From Candidatus Hydrogenedens sp. (GTDB lineage: Bacteria; Hydrogenedentota; Hydrogenedentia; Hydrogenedentales; JAEUWI01), in NCBI GenBank assembly GCA_016125095.1, contig WGMK01000015.1, positions 430,001 through 494,000 of the forward strand: 64,000 nucleotides of DNA. The letters run 5' to 3'. Both the position numbers and the translations under genes were made by a program. The notes beneath the pieces were generated by a model, which had not been told where the DNA came from, made no database searches, and saw only the letters and a program-made list of their open reading frames with translations. This document shows positions 42,455-50,756 of this stretch, in pieces; position 1 is the stretch's first letter; each line of letters opens with the position of its first letter.

Positions 42455-42787
42455 GCGAACTCGCAGATTGCGGCGCAGCCGCCTTGGAGTGCGGGAGCGG
42501 GCTCCCGCTTTTCGTAGGGAGCGATTTAGCTCCCGTCGTCGTGGTGCACGATTGAATCGATCGTCCAAGCGACGGAAGCGCGCTTCCTCATCAAGGCGGC
42601 AGCAGGCTGCCGCACTCCAAGGCAGCAAGCTGCAGAATATCTTCTGCACGATGGGGCGAAACGCTGTCGAGCCATCTTGACACGATCGCGTCAAAGAGGT
42701 TGCCGCGCTTCGCTCGCAATGACGAAGTTGACGGCTTGGGCGGAAGAAAGACGCCTGGCACCGTGGCACGGTAGGGCGACCTCCGCC
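42455..42787 (-). repeat. Composite intergenic repeat of about 340 bp, copy 2 (inverted)
   Basis: This gap after lolD has no gene. Read on the minus strand it follows the same order as 19965-20312: GGTAGGGCGGAGGTCGCC, then CGTCATTGCGAGCGAAGCGC, GGCAACCTCTTTGACGCGAT, GATGGCTCGACAGCGTTTCG, and a fold-back with CTTGGAGTGCGGCAGCC and GGCTCCCGCACTCCAAGG type arms. The core (about 42640-42720) is the best conserved part. Confidence 0.8.
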
Positions 42788-43504
42788 CTACCGCAGGCCG
42801 CCGGATTCCCCGGGGCGCATGCTGACAGGCGGTCCGAGGATTTCCTGGAGGATGATGCCGGTGCGCAGGGCGGAGCGGCTCTGCACAATGGCGGCCAGCT
42901 GGCGGTCTCGGCGCTGTTTCATGCTTCCCACCGGTACCGGCCTCGCCTTGGGCTGCACGGGTTGGGGCTGAGGCTTCGGCTGCGGGGCGGTCTGCTCTAC
43001 GGCCGATGGGCGGCGCTTGCGCTGTTGCTGCTGCTTCGCCTGCTGCTTGCGGGCTTCGGCGGCCTGCGCCTGGCGCCACATTTCTTCCAGCGTCATCTGG
43101 GCCTGCTGGCGGGCGCGGCGCATTTCCTCGGCCGCGCTCGGGCGCTCCATGGCGACGGGGCGTTGCGGCTGCGGATGCGGGGCCTGGCGGCGCTGCTGTG
43201 GCATGGGGGCCTGTCGCTCCACGCGCTGCGGCATGGGACGCCGCTGCGGCGGGCCTTCCTGGGGAAGCGGCGCCTCGCGGCGCTTGGCCGTGCGAATCTC
43301 CGGCTCGCTGGACCGGCCGCGCTGGGGCGGCATGCCGCTCTCGCCGTAGAGCATCTTGCGCGTTCGCTCGGGCAGGTCCTCGGGGCTCTTGCGCTCGCGC
43401 CGCTCCTTGCGCGCTTCCTCGGCCTGCTTCTGCTCGCGGTACTTGCTGTATACGCTGAACGCGGTAATGGCCGCGAAGACCGCGAATCCAATCAGGTTTT
43501 CCAT
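42788..43504 (-). CDS. Membrane-anchored Gln/Pro/Arg-rich protein of the FloA operon
   Basis: This 238-residue protein has one N-terminal span (about 3-18) followed by a highly charged helical segment (20-50, 'KYREQKQAEEARKERRERK'). A long disordered Gln/Pro/Arg region (about 65-205) follows. The C-terminal segment, 'RQLAAIVQSRSALRTGIILQ' then EILGPPVSMRP, is compact, and the phrase EILGPP with a following Arg/Pro is one I recall from the ends of small planctomycete proteins. It lies downstream of floA on the same strand (67-base gap), so it may act in the flotillin membrane domain. No enzymatic motif is seen. Confidence 0.7.
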   Translation of the reverse strand: MENLIGFAVFAAITAFSVYSKYREQKQAEEARKERRERKSPEDLPERTRKMLYGESGMPPQRGRSSEPEIRTAKRREAPLPQEGPPQRRPMPQRVERQAPMPQQRRQAPHPQPQRPVAMERPSAAEEMRRARQQAQMTLEEMWRQAQAAEARKQQAKQQQQRKRRPSAVEQTAPQPKPQPQPVQPKARPVPVGSMKQRRDRQLAAIVQSRSALRTGIILQEILGPPVSMRPGESGGLR

Positions 43505-43571
43505 GACGGCTCCATTCGGGTGTCGGTGGAATGCCCGGGCCTCCGCGCGGAGGCCCGGGCCGGAGAATCGC

Positions 43572-44588
43572 TTACTGCTGCTGCGGCTTGTTCGGGTTGC
43601 GGTCGTCTTCGACGCCGGCAATCGATTCGCGCATGCTGGTATCGGCCATCACATTCTTCATGCGGTAGTAGTCCATGATACCGAGGTTGCCGTTGCGGAA
43701 GGCCTCGGCCATGGCGCGCGGCACCTCGGCCTCGGCTTCCTTCACGCGGGCTTCCATCTCCACAACCTGCGCCTGCATTTCGGTTTCGCGGGCGCGGGCC
43801 ATGGCGCGGCGTTCCTCGGCGCGCGCCTGGGCAATCTGCTTGTCGGCCTCGGCCTGGCGGATTTGCAGCGCCGCGCCGATGTTGTCGCCCACGTCCACGT
43901 CGGCGATATCAATCGAGAGAATCTCGAAGGCGGTACCCGCATCAAGGCCGCGCTGCAACACCACGCGCGAAATCATGTCGGGATTCTCGAGCACCTTCTT
44001 GTGGGTCTCGGCCGAGCCGATGGTGGTCACGATACCCTCGCCCACGCGCGCGATGATGGTGTCTTCCGTGGCGCCGCCGACCAGCCGGTCGAGGTTGGTG
44101 CGCACGGTCACGCGGGCCTTGGCCTTCAGCTGGATGCCGTCCATCGCCACGGCCGCCACCACGCTCGGGCCGCGGTTGGGATCGGGACAGTCGATGACCT
44201 TCGGCATCACCGAGGTCTGCACGGCATCGAGCACATCGCGGCCGGCCAGGTCGATGGCCGTGGCTTGTTTGAAGGTCAACGGAATGTTGGCCTTGCTCGC
44301 GGCGATAAGCGCCTTCACCACCAGCGGCACGTTGCCGCCGGCCAGATAATGCGCCTCGAGCTCGTTGGTCGTGATCTTCAGGCCCGCCTTGGTGGCGTTG
44401 ATGCGGCTGAGGACGATGACCGACGGACGCACCTGCCGCAGGCGCATGCCGATGAGGCTGAAGAAGCTGACGGGCGCGCCCGAAAGCAATGCCTGAATCC
44501 ACAGCTGGATGAAGGCGAACATGGTGATAAAAAACACCAGGCCGACAATCCCCACGACGGCGATGAAGACCAATTGCACGGGACCCAT
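43572..44588 (-). CDS. floA: Flotillin-like protein FloA
   Basis: FloA (338 residues) is an SPFH-superfamily membrane scaffold that organises fluid membrane microdomains. One hydrophobic hairpin is N-terminal (about 4-50). '[20 protein letters not shown]', '[20 protein letters not shown]', '[20 protein letters not shown]' and '[20 protein letters not shown]' are diagnostic of YqfA/FloA. A coiled-coil Ala/Glu-rich tail (about 245-300) is the oligomerisation part. It stands downstream of two NfeD genes, the usual partners in a YqeZ-YqfA-YqfB-type operon. AAAGGAGG precedes its ATG. Confidence 0.94.
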   Translation of the reverse strand: MGPVQLVFIAVVGIVGLVFFITMFAFIQLWIQALLSGAPVSFFSLIGMRLRQVRPSVIVLSRINATKAGLKITTNELEAHYLAGGNVPLVVKALIAASKANIPLTFKQATAIDLAGRDVLDAVQTSVMPKVIDCPDPNRGPSVVAAVAMDGIQLKAKARVTVRTNLDRLVGGATEDTIIARVGEGIVTTIGSAETHKKVLENPDMISRVVLQRGLDAGTAFEILSIDIADVDVGDNIGAALQIRQAEADKQIAQARAEERRAMARARETEMQAQVVEMEARVKEAEAEVPRAMAEAFRNGNLGIMDYYRMKNVMADTSMRESIAGVEDDRNPNKPQQQ

Positions 44589-44636
44589 AGAACCTCCTTT
44601 TGCGATACTGCTGCCGTTCGTTAGCGGCCGCGACGC

Positions 44637-45143
44637 CTACTCTGCGGTTTGAATCTCACCCTCGGGCGCTAAGGCCCGTTCCACGACAATATAGTTTCCG
44701 CTCACGCGGACCACGCGCACCGGTTCGCCCGGGTCGATGATGGCCCCATCGGAGGTCACATCCAGCCGCGCGCCGTCAATCTCGACGATGCCTGCGGGCC
44801 GGAGCGCCGTCACCACCACCCCTGCCTTGCCCACCAGCCCGGCATCGGTCTTCATGTTTTCCCAGCCGGCTTCCGAATCCATGGAGTCGGTCAGGAACAG
44901 CGGTCCACGCGCGCCCACGGTCGACAGCACGTACATGCCGGTCAGGAAGATCCCGATACCGCCGATGAACTCTCCGAGGATAATTACCAGCGCGAGGTCC
45001 GGAAAATTCGTGACGCCCACGACCGTGCTGCCGATGAGGAAGAGCACACCGAAAACGCCGAGAATGCCGCCGGGCAGCACGAACTCGAGGATGATCATCG
45101 CGGCAGCGCCGGCGAAGAGGAAGGCCATCCAGAAGAGCGGCAT
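44637..45143 (-). CDS. Short NfeD-type membrane protein
   Basis: This 168-residue protein has three to four spans (about 1-90) and a C-terminal OB-fold ('GLVGKAGVVVTALRPAGIVE', then 'IDGARLDVTSDGAIIDPGEP', 'VRVVRVSGNYIVVERA'), the NfeD domain. Short NfeD proteins pair with flotillins and are thought to bind or stabilise them. It overlaps the 100-residue gene by one base (TGATG) and precedes floA by 48 bases on the same strand. Confidence 0.9.
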   Translation of the reverse strand: MPLFWMAFLFAGAAAMIILEFVLPGGILGVFGVLFLIGSTVVGVTNFPDLALVIILGEFIGGIGIFLTGMYVLSTVGARGPLFLTDSMDSEAGWENMKTDAGLVGKAGVVVTALRPAGIVEIDGARLDVTSDGAIIDPGEPVRVVRVSGNYIVVERALAPEGEIQTAE

Positions 45144-45445
45144 CAGGCGGTCTCCCCCTCGTCGACCGTTTCGAGAAAGCTGATGAGCTGCGTAATCTCA
45201 ATGCGGATCTGCAGCAGCCGCTTGCTCTTGTCGCCGGGGTCCTTGGGGTCGGTCTCGTCCAGAGCATCAAACGTGGCAATCAGCGGGTTCGCCGCACCAA
45301 TCAATTGCATGGCCTGTTCGAGCAGCTTGTTGAACCGCCGCGCGAAGGGCGCGCAGGTGTAGTAGCCCGCGCCCTGGGACTGCACATAGTCCATTTCGCT
45401 CAGCAGCTTGCGCAGCATGTGTTCCATCGTGCGGGCCGGTGTCAT
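45143..45445 (-). CDS. Small helical protein between two NfeD genes
   Basis: This 100-residue soluble protein has no signal peptide or span. Predicted helices include 'TMEHMLRKLLSEMDYVQSQG', 'FARRFNKLLEQAMQLIGA' and 'KRLLQIRIEITQLISFLETV'. There is one Cys in 'YYTCAPFARRF'. It overlaps both neighbours by four bases (upstream nfeD) and one base (downstream nfeD), so it is translated with them at matched levels and probably binds one of them. I recognise no family. Confidence 0.75.
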   Translation of the reverse strand: MTPARTMEHMLRKLLSEMDYVQSQGAGYYTCAPFARRFNKLLEQAMQLIGAANPLIATFDALDETDPKDPGDKSKRLLQIRIEITQLISFLETVDEGETA

Positions 45446-47133
45446 GCCTGGTCTCCCTCATCGCGCGCGACCACGTGACGGTTGCCGTCCACGCGTATTA
45501 TCCGGATGGGCGTGCCGGGCTCGATGTATTCGCCCCGCGTCACCACGTCGTAGTTCTTGCCTTCGAAGCGCCCGCGGCCGGCCGGGCGAAGCAGGGTGAC
45601 CGCTTCGCCGCGCAGCCCGCTGCTGAGACGCTCCTCCTCGTCGCTCTGCACGATGTAGCCAGCGGCGATGTCCTGCGCCTCGCCCAGCACGAGCCAGCCG
45701 GCCAGCGGCGTGCGCGGCAGCAGTTTCCAGGTGACCAGTACCAGCACCGTAAACATCACCAGCGCGGTCGTCAGGGTCTGGCCCGCATCGTTCAGGCGCG
45801 CGTAGTCCCAGTCGTATTGGGGTATCGGCGCCTTCACGAGCGCCATGTAGAACCCCGCCATGAGACAGACGATGCCGGAGACGCCCGTGACACCGAAGCC
45901 GGGAATCATGAAGATTTCGACCGCCAGCAGACCCAGGCCCACGACGACGAGGATCAGGTCGACCCAGTCCGCCACGCCCAGCACGATGTACGAGCCGAAG
46001 AAGAGCGCAAGGCAGGCCACGCCGATGATGCCGGGCAGCCCGAACCCGGGCGTGCGTACTTCCATGTAGAGTCCGCCCATGCCGAGCATCAGCAGCAGCC
46101 CCGAAATCATCGGGCTGGTGAGCCAGGCGAAGAGGTACTCCGCGAAGTTGGGCACGACATAGTGCCAAACGAGTTCGTCCCAGCCGAAATGCTGCAACGC
46201 CGCGCCGATATTTTCGGCCTGCAATTGCGAGAGATGATACTTCACGGCCTCCTGCGAGGTGAGCGTGAGCAGCTTGCCCGGCTCGGAAATCAGGTCCGCA
46301 TCGGCCGGCACCGACACCGGGCGGCCGTTTTCGCCCACGAGCGGCACCTCGGGCGCGGCCTCTTCCACCGGCTCGGGCTTGGGCTCGCCGATGATGTCGC
46401 GGAAAATCTCGGGCAGGCCGCCGGGCTGCTGGGCTTGCATGCGGAGCGTGCTGGAAGGCAACGACGCGACACCCGCGGCGGGGGCGGACTCAGTCAGCGG
46501 CGCATCCGGCGCCGTTGTGACCTTCTCCATCACATCGCCGTTGTGCATCTTGTACACGGTATAGCCGCCGTCGGCCTCGGCATGGCCCCACAGCTCGATT
46601 TCGTTATCAACCATCGCCTCGCCGAGCAGCGGGTTGTGGTTGTTCTCTTCGCCCAGCGCGCGATACTTCGCGCGGATGAACGACATGGACTTCTCGGTGA
46701 CCTCGATGGACTGGTCGGCCCCCATATTGATGGGGGTGGAGGCACCGATATTCGAGGCCGGCGCCATGACGATGTAGTCGCAGGAATAACTGATGATGGC
46801 CCCGGCGGAGATCGCCCCCATGCCCTCGACATAGGCGACCGTGGGGCATTTTGCGCTCATGATATGGCGCGTGATTTCGATGGCCGAATCGACACGGCCG
46901 CCGGGAGTATCGATAACGAAGACCAAGCCATCGGCGTTGGCCGCCTCTTGCACCGCGCGCTCGACGACCACAGCGACGCCATCGTCGATTTCGCCCTCGA
47001 TTTTCGCGATGACGACATAGCCGCCGTCGGGCGGCGTGCCCGAACCGGCTTCAGGGAACCACGTGCCGCCGCCCTGGGCCAGCGTAGCCAGCGGGGCCAG
47101 CGCCAGCACGAGCGCTACGAAAATCCTGATCAT
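45442..47133 (-). CDS. Long NfeD membrane serine protease (ClpP-like N-terminal domain)
   Basis: This 563-residue protein has a signal peptide (1-19) and a ClpP-class periplasmic protease domain (about 38-260). 'LVFVIDTPGGRVDSAIEITR' and 'VEGMGAISAGAIISYSCDYI' hold the catalytic Ser109, and 'SNIGASTPI' follows. A linker rich in Ala/Pro/Glu, four to five spans (about 340-480) and a C-terminal NfeD OB-fold end the protein. Archaeal homologues cleave stomatin/SPFH tails, so FloA is a likely client. It is the first gene of the run with the 100-residue gene, the short nfeD, floA and the 238-residue protein. The order matches known NfeD-flotillin operons. Confidence 0.92.
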   Translation of the reverse strand: MIRIFVALVLALAPLATLAQGGGTWFPEAGSGTPPDGGYVVIAKIEGEIDDGVAVVVERAVQEAANADGLVFVIDTPGGRVDSAIEITRHIMSAKCPTVAYVEGMGAISAGAIISYSCDYIVMAPASNIGASTPINMGADQSIEVTEKSMSFIRAKYRALGEENNHNPLLGEAMVDNEIELWGHAEADGGYTVYKMHNGDVMEKVTTAPDAPLTESAPAAGVASLPSSTLRMQAQQPGGLPEIFRDIIGEPKPEPVEEAAPEVPLVGENGRPVSVPADADLISEPGKLLTLTSQEAVKYHLSQLQAENIGAALQHFGWDELVWHYVVPNFAEYLFAWLTSPMISGLLLMLGMGGLYMEVRTPGFGLPGIIGVACLALFFGSYIVLGVADWVDLILVVVGLGLLAVEIFMIPGFGVTGVSGIVCLMAGFYMALVKAPIPQYDWDYARLNDAGQTLTTALVMFTVLVLVTWKLLPRTPLAGWLVLGEAQDIAAGYIVQSDEEERLSSGLRGEAVTLLRPAGRGRFEGKNYDVVTRGEYIEPGTPIRIIRVDGNRHVVARDEGDQA

Positions 47134-47268
47134 GGCGATACACGAACTCCTGCGCGATGCCGCGCCCTTACACTACATCGGACGCGGACTCTTTATTCTA
47201 GGGCCGCAAAAGGAATGGTTCAATGCCCGGAGCCGTGCAACGCCGCCGCGATACTTACGAGGGAACGC

Positions 47269-47691
47269 ATGGGAGACGAACACGGCATGACGCTGCACAA
47301 ACTGGCGAAGGGTACGGACTGGATGACGCCGGAGGAAAAGCCGCTGGCGCGGTGGTTCGTGAGCAAGATGGCGCGGCAATTGCGCCAGCGGGGCGTGCCG
47401 GAAACGCCGCTGCTGGTGGTGCGGGTAAACGACGCGATGGTGTCGTTTCTGCTGGCGCGCCGGGCCGAAAGCGTTCTGGGATTCGGTATCAACGAGGATG
47501 GAACGCCGCTCTCCCCCACGCCCGGCGCGTATGATCTGGTGGGAAAGGCGCATGAACGCCTCCGGCGCTCGGTCCGGGAGTTGGAAGACTATTGCACCCG
47601 CGCGGGACGCCCCATCGACGTGGGCATCGCGGACAAATTGCAGCCCCTCATGCAGGCCACCCGCGCCCTCACAGAGCAATTGAACCCGTAG
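47269..47691 (+). CDS. Small conserved-looking protein, function unknown
   Basis: This 140-residue soluble protein has GAGGGA just upstream of its ATG. The N-terminal half is helical and basic ('EEKPLARWFVSKMARQLRQR'), the middle is beta-like ('TPLLVVRVNDAMVSFLLARR' then AESVLGFGINEDGTPL), and the C-terminus is helical ('HERLRRSVRELEDYCTRAGR'). No motif is recognised. It is divergent from the NfeD operon. Its stop codon TAG (47689-47691) lies inside the left arm of an inverted repeat, so the repeat may have set the present C-terminus. Confidence 0.65.
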   Translation: MGDEHGMTLHKLAKGTDWMTPEEKPLARWFVSKMARQLRQRGVPETPLLVVRVNDAMVSFLLARRAESVLGFGINEDGTPLSPTPGAYDLVGKAHERLRRSVRELEDYCTRAGRPIDVGIADKLQPLMQATRALTEQLNP

Positions 47692-47792
47692 GGTGGGCCT
47701 CGGCCCCACCTCTTGACGCCAACGCTCCGGCACGACACCGGCACGGCGCTTACGGCAACCGCGCCGGAAGGGGGGCCGAGGCCCACCCTACG
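47687..47792. repeat. 106-bp inverted-repeat unit overlapping a stop codon
   Basis: The ends CGTAGGGTGGGCCTCGGCCC (47687-47706) and its exact complement (ending 47792) form a perfect 21-bp inverted repeat. The middle has further GGCG/CGCC-type symmetry. The left arm supplies the TAG stop of the upstream gene. Confidence 0.85.
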
Positions 47793-47800
47793 GCTATCCA

Positions 47801-47829
47801 TTGCGAAACCACAACATGTGGTATATACT
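47801..47829 (+). promoter_or_regulatory. Promoter of the 3D-domain lipoprotein, -10 six bases before ATG
   Basis: TTGCGA (47801-47806) and TATACT (47824-47829) are 17 bases apart, and the ATG is six bases after the -10. Transcription would start at the ATG. No ribosome binding site is present, which fits a leaderless mRNA. Confidence 0.55.
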
Positions 47830-47835
47830 GACGCC

Positions 47836-48294
47836 ATGGCTACGCTATACAGGATATCGCTGCTGTTCTTGCTGTGCTTGGCGGTGCTCGGCACGGGATG
47901 TGCACGGGGAAAGCGCTTTGACCCGCCGCGCGGGGTGAAGCCGCATACGGTGGCGATGGAAATCACCGCCTACAGCGACGACAAGAAGAGCACGAACTGG
48001 AAGCGCAACTGGCTGCTGCGGCCGGTTATCGCGAGCGGTCCGGACAAGGGCAAGCCGAAGAAAGTGGGCATGACGGCCAGCGGTATCCAGGCGACGGAGG
48101 GGACGATAGCCGCGGATACGGCGTATTACCCCTTCGGCACCATCATGTATGTGCCGGGTTACGGCTATGGCCGGGTGGAGGATCGGGGCACGGCCATCAA
48201 GGGGCCGGGCCGTATCGACATTTTCTACGGCAAGCGCAAGCACGCGCTCGAATGGGGCCGTCAGAAAAACGTGGCGGTCAAGGTCTGGCGCTGA
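47836..48294 (+). CDS. 3D-domain lipoprotein
   Basis: This lipoprotein has 152 residues with lipobox LGTGC (Cys22). Residues 40-152 hold a 3D (double-psi beta-barrel) domain like that of MltA and Rpf/Sps proteins: 'EITAYSDDKKS', 'GMTASGIQATEGTIAADTAY', 'YPFGTIMYVPGYGYGRVEDR' and 'GTAIKGPGRIDIFYGKRK'. The last contains the conserved Asp-rich end of the fold. It probably acts on or binds peptidoglycan at the inner leaflet of the outer membrane or at the periplasmic face. Its stop directly abuts the stop of the convergent esterase gene. Confidence 0.9.
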   Translation: MATLYRISLLFLLCLAVLGTGCARGKRFDPPRGVKPHTVAMEITAYSDDKKSTNWKRNWLLRPVIASGPDKGKPKKVGMTASGIQATEGTIAADTAYYPFGTIMYVPGYGYGRVEDRGTAIKGPGRIDIFYGKRKHALEWGRQKNVAVKVWR

Positions 48295-49215
48295 TCAGCG
48301 GCCGAGAAACGCGATAACCCAGTCCGCCAGATCCTTTCCATCGACCTCGAAATCCCACGCGCCGTGGTCTGCGCCCGGCACTGGCACCAGGGTGGCGGGC
48401 ACGCCGGCCTCTGCCGCGGCATCATAAAGCCGCTCGGAGGCCTCGAAGGGCGTGCCGGGCTCGGAATCCGCCGTGCCATGCACAAGCAATAGAGCCGGCG
48501 AATCCGGCATCAGATCGTCGAGCACGTGATCGCCATTGCCCCAGAGGCTGACGACGGAATCCACCGCGACGCTGACGCCGGGGGCGTTCGCATCGTTGAC
48601 TGGGTAGCCCTCGTCGCCGGCGAAGTCCTCGGGCGGCGTAAAGCCTGCGGCCAGGGCGGCGAAGGCCCCGGCGGATTCGCCCAGCACGGCGATGCGCTTT
48701 GGATCGATGCCATACCCTTCCGCATTCGCGCGCACATGACGGATGGCCGCGCGGGTATCCACCGCGGCCGCATGCGCCGCCGCCAGCAGATACGCCAATT
48801 CCTCGTCGGAGAGATCCAGCGCCAGCAGCGATTCCGGTAGTTCGAGATCCTCTGGGGCATCGGGAGGTTTCGGTGCCACGCGGTAGTCGATGAGGAAACA
48901 CACATACCCCGCCTGGGCCAGCCGCGCCGCGAGGTCTACGAGGTTGCCGTCATCGCGCGAGCCATCGGTGAAGCCACCGCCATGCACCATCACCACGGCG
49001 GGCGCGGGCGACTCGGCGGCATCCGCAGGCCGCACGATATCCATCTTGAGCGGGCGTTCACGGAAACGCTCAGACAGCAGCACCCGCTGCCAAGCCTGCG
49101 CGTAGGTGACGTCCTTGAGGCGCACGACGCCCGGCGCCGGGCGGTCCATGGGACAGCCGGACAGACCAAGCGCGCAGCACGCGGCTGCGAGCAGGCTGAA
49201 TCGCCGGAACAGCAT
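48295..49215 (-). CDS. Alpha/beta hydrolase lipoprotein (BD-FAE/esterase type)
   Basis: This 306-residue secreted esterase has a lipoprotein signal with lipobox GLSGC (Cys21). 'VVMVHGGGFTDGSRDDGNLV' gives the HGGG oxyanion motif, 'IAVLGESAGAFAALAAGF' the GESAG nucleophile Ser, and 'LLVHGTADSEPGTPFEAS' and 'VPGADHGAWDFEVDG' the acid and His. The family removes acyl groups from carbohydrates or other esters. The ATG at 49215 is only 14 bp from the divergent terminase-like start. Its own -10 is TGG-TATAAG followed by six bases and ATG, without a ribosome binding site. It shares stop-to-stop contact with the 3D-domain gene. Confidence 0.85.
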   Translation of the reverse strand: MLFRRFSLLAAACCALGLSGCPMDRPAPGVVRLKDVTYAQAWQRVLLSERFRERPLKMDIVRPADAAESPAPAVVMVHGGGFTDGSRDDGNLVDLAARLAQAGYVCFLIDYRVAPKPPDAPEDLELPESLLALDLSDEELAYLLAAAHAAAVDTRAAIRHVRANAEGYGIDPKRIAVLGESAGAFAALAAGFTPPEDFAGDEGYPVNDANAPGVSVAVDSVVSLWGNGDHVLDDLMPDSPALLLVHGTADSEPGTPFEASERLYDAAAEAGVPATLVPVPGADHGAWDFEVDGKDLADWVIAFLGR

Positions 49216-49229
49216 GAGGAGCTTATACC

Positions 49230-50696
49230 ATGATTCCCTGGGACGAGGAAACCGCGCGCCGGAAACTACGGGAAAGCGGCTTGAAGCCGGAGCACATTGA
49301 ACAATGGCTGCAAGTGCAACAGCGATGCCGGTTCGCGGAGGACCACTTCCGCACGGCAGGCGGCGCAACGTGGGCGGTGCGCGAGTACCAGCGCGCCTCG
49401 CTCGAATCGCGCGCGCCGCGCAAGGTGCATTGCGACGGACGCGACGTGGGCAAGACGACCGAGATCGAGATTGCCGCGTGCTGGGCGATGGTGACCCGTC
49501 CGGACACGCAGATGCTGATCGCGGCGCAGACCGAGAACCACCTGTTTCCGCTCATGCACCGGCTGGCGCGACGCTTCGAGACCACGCCCGAATTCGCGCC
49601 CTCCCTCGCGGAAATCCGCCGTTCCCCCAGCTGGTACTTGCGCTTCACGAACGGCTTCCAGCTGTGGGGACGCATTGCAGGGCCGCGCGGCGTGAACTTT
49701 CAGGGCATGCACGTGGACTGGCAGATCGTGGACGAGGCACAGGAGATGACCGAGACCAGTTGGGGCGAGCTGTATCAGGGGCTCAACGGCGACGGGCTGC
49801 GCTGGGTGTACGGCGTGCCGAACGGGCTGCGCAGCACCTTCTACCGGATGACGCGCATGCGGCAGGCCGAGCAATACAACTGGCCGAGCACGCTGAACCC
49901 GGATTTTTCCCAGGCGAAGGACACAGAGCTGGCGGAGCTCTACGGCGGCCGCGACGCGCCGGGCTATGTGCATCGCGTGCTGGGGCAGCATGGCGCTCCC
50001 GCGCATGCGGTATTCTCGCTCGACGACTACCTGGCCTGCGTGGACGACACGCTGCCGGTGCTTGATGCAACGCTGCGCGAGGACGAGGATTTCGACCCGC
50101 CGGCGTCGGTGCCGCGCGGCGACTATTACCTGGGCTGCGACCTGGGCTACGCGCGCGACCCCTCGGAGTTCGTGGTGTATCAGGACGACCCGCCGTATCT
50201 GCTGGGCGTGCTGCGGCTGCGGCTCGAGGGCGTGAACTACGCGCGGCAGCAGGCGATCATCGAGGCGCTCGACGCGGCCTACGATTTCCGGGGCGTGGGC
50301 ATCGACTGCGGTAACAGCGGCCGGGCCGTGGCGCATCACCTGGGGATGCTCGGCGGAGCGTGGTGCGAGAAGCTGCGGGCCTTCGAGTTCGGGGCGCGCA
50401 TCGACCTCGCGCCCCTGCCCGACGGCGCGCCCGTGCGGCGCCGCGTGAAGGAATTTATGACCGAGCTGCTGCAGCGGCGCATGGCCGAGGGCAGCGTGCG
50501 CTTTCCCCGCGTGCCCGACCGCGAGACGCAGTACGCCGCCCACACCTATTCGGTGAACCCGCTCGGGCAGATCGTCTACGAGAAGGGCAACGATCACCTG
50601 ATCGACGCGGACCGCTGCGCGCTGCTTTGCCATTATCTCGATACCGAGGAAACCCCGGCAGCCCCGGACTTCGGCATGGCCGTGCTGGGATTCTGA
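49230..50696 (+). CDS. Phage terminase large-subunit-like ATPase/nuclease (orphan)
   Basis: This 488-residue protein has both halves of a terminase. The ATPase domain carries Walker A GRDVGKTT (70-77) and Walker B 'DWQIVDEAQEM' (Asp168-Glu169). The RNase-H-like nuclease domain carries 'YYLGCDLGYARDPSE' (Asp304, Asp310), 'GVGIDCGNSG' (Asp359) and 'HLIDADRCALL' (Asp459, Asp461) in the expected order. Terminases cut concatemeric phage DNA and pump it into capsids. No portal, capsid, small terminase or other phage gene is nearby. It may be a domesticated gene, or part of a genome-bound element of another kind. GAGGAG precedes the ATG. Confidence 0.75.
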   Translation: MIPWDEETARRKLRESGLKPEHIEQWLQVQQRCRFAEDHFRTAGGATWAVREYQRASLESRAPRKVHCDGRDVGKTTEIEIAACWAMVTRPDTQMLIAAQTENHLFPLMHRLARRFETTPEFAPSLAEIRRSPSWYLRFTNGFQLWGRIAGPRGVNFQGMHVDWQIVDEAQEMTETSWGELYQGLNGDGLRWVYGVPNGLRSTFYRMTRMRQAEQYNWPSTLNPDFSQAKDTELAELYGGRDAPGYVHRVLGQHGAPAHAVFSLDDYLACVDDTLPVLDATLREDEDFDPPASVPRGDYYLGCDLGYARDPSEFVVYQDDPPYLLGVLRLRLEGVNYARQQAIIEALDAAYDFRGVGIDCGNSGRAVAHHLGMLGGAWCEKLRAFEFGARIDLAPLPDGAPVRRRVKEFMTELLQRRMAEGSVRFPRVPDRETQYAAHTYSVNPLGQIVYEKGNDHLIDADRCALLCHYLDTEETPAAPDFGMAVLGF

Positions 50697-50698
50697 CC

Positions 50699-50734
50699 AA
50701 AATAAACCGCCCCGGAGCCAGGCCCCGGGGCGGT
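50699..50734 (-). terminator. Intrinsic terminator after secDF
   Basis: On the minus strand an ACCGCCCCGG stem (50725-50734 with 50706-50715) and nine-base loop are followed by TTTATTTT (50705 down to 50698). It lies 22 bases past the secDF stop. It also lies just after the convergent terminase stop, but on that strand no T-run follows. Confidence 0.85.
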
Positions 50735-50756
50735 AAGGTGAGTCTCTTCAGTCGAA

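Noticed and set aside
45439..47268. A 610-codon plus-strand extension of the 47.3-kb small gene.
   Set aside because: Antisense to the NfeD protease gene; the ribosome binding site and the plausible protein begin at 47269.
49230..50696. A prophage around the terminase-like gene.
   Set aside because: No portal, capsid, tail, lysis or integrase genes; flanking genes are envelope and Sec genes, so only an orphan gene is supported.
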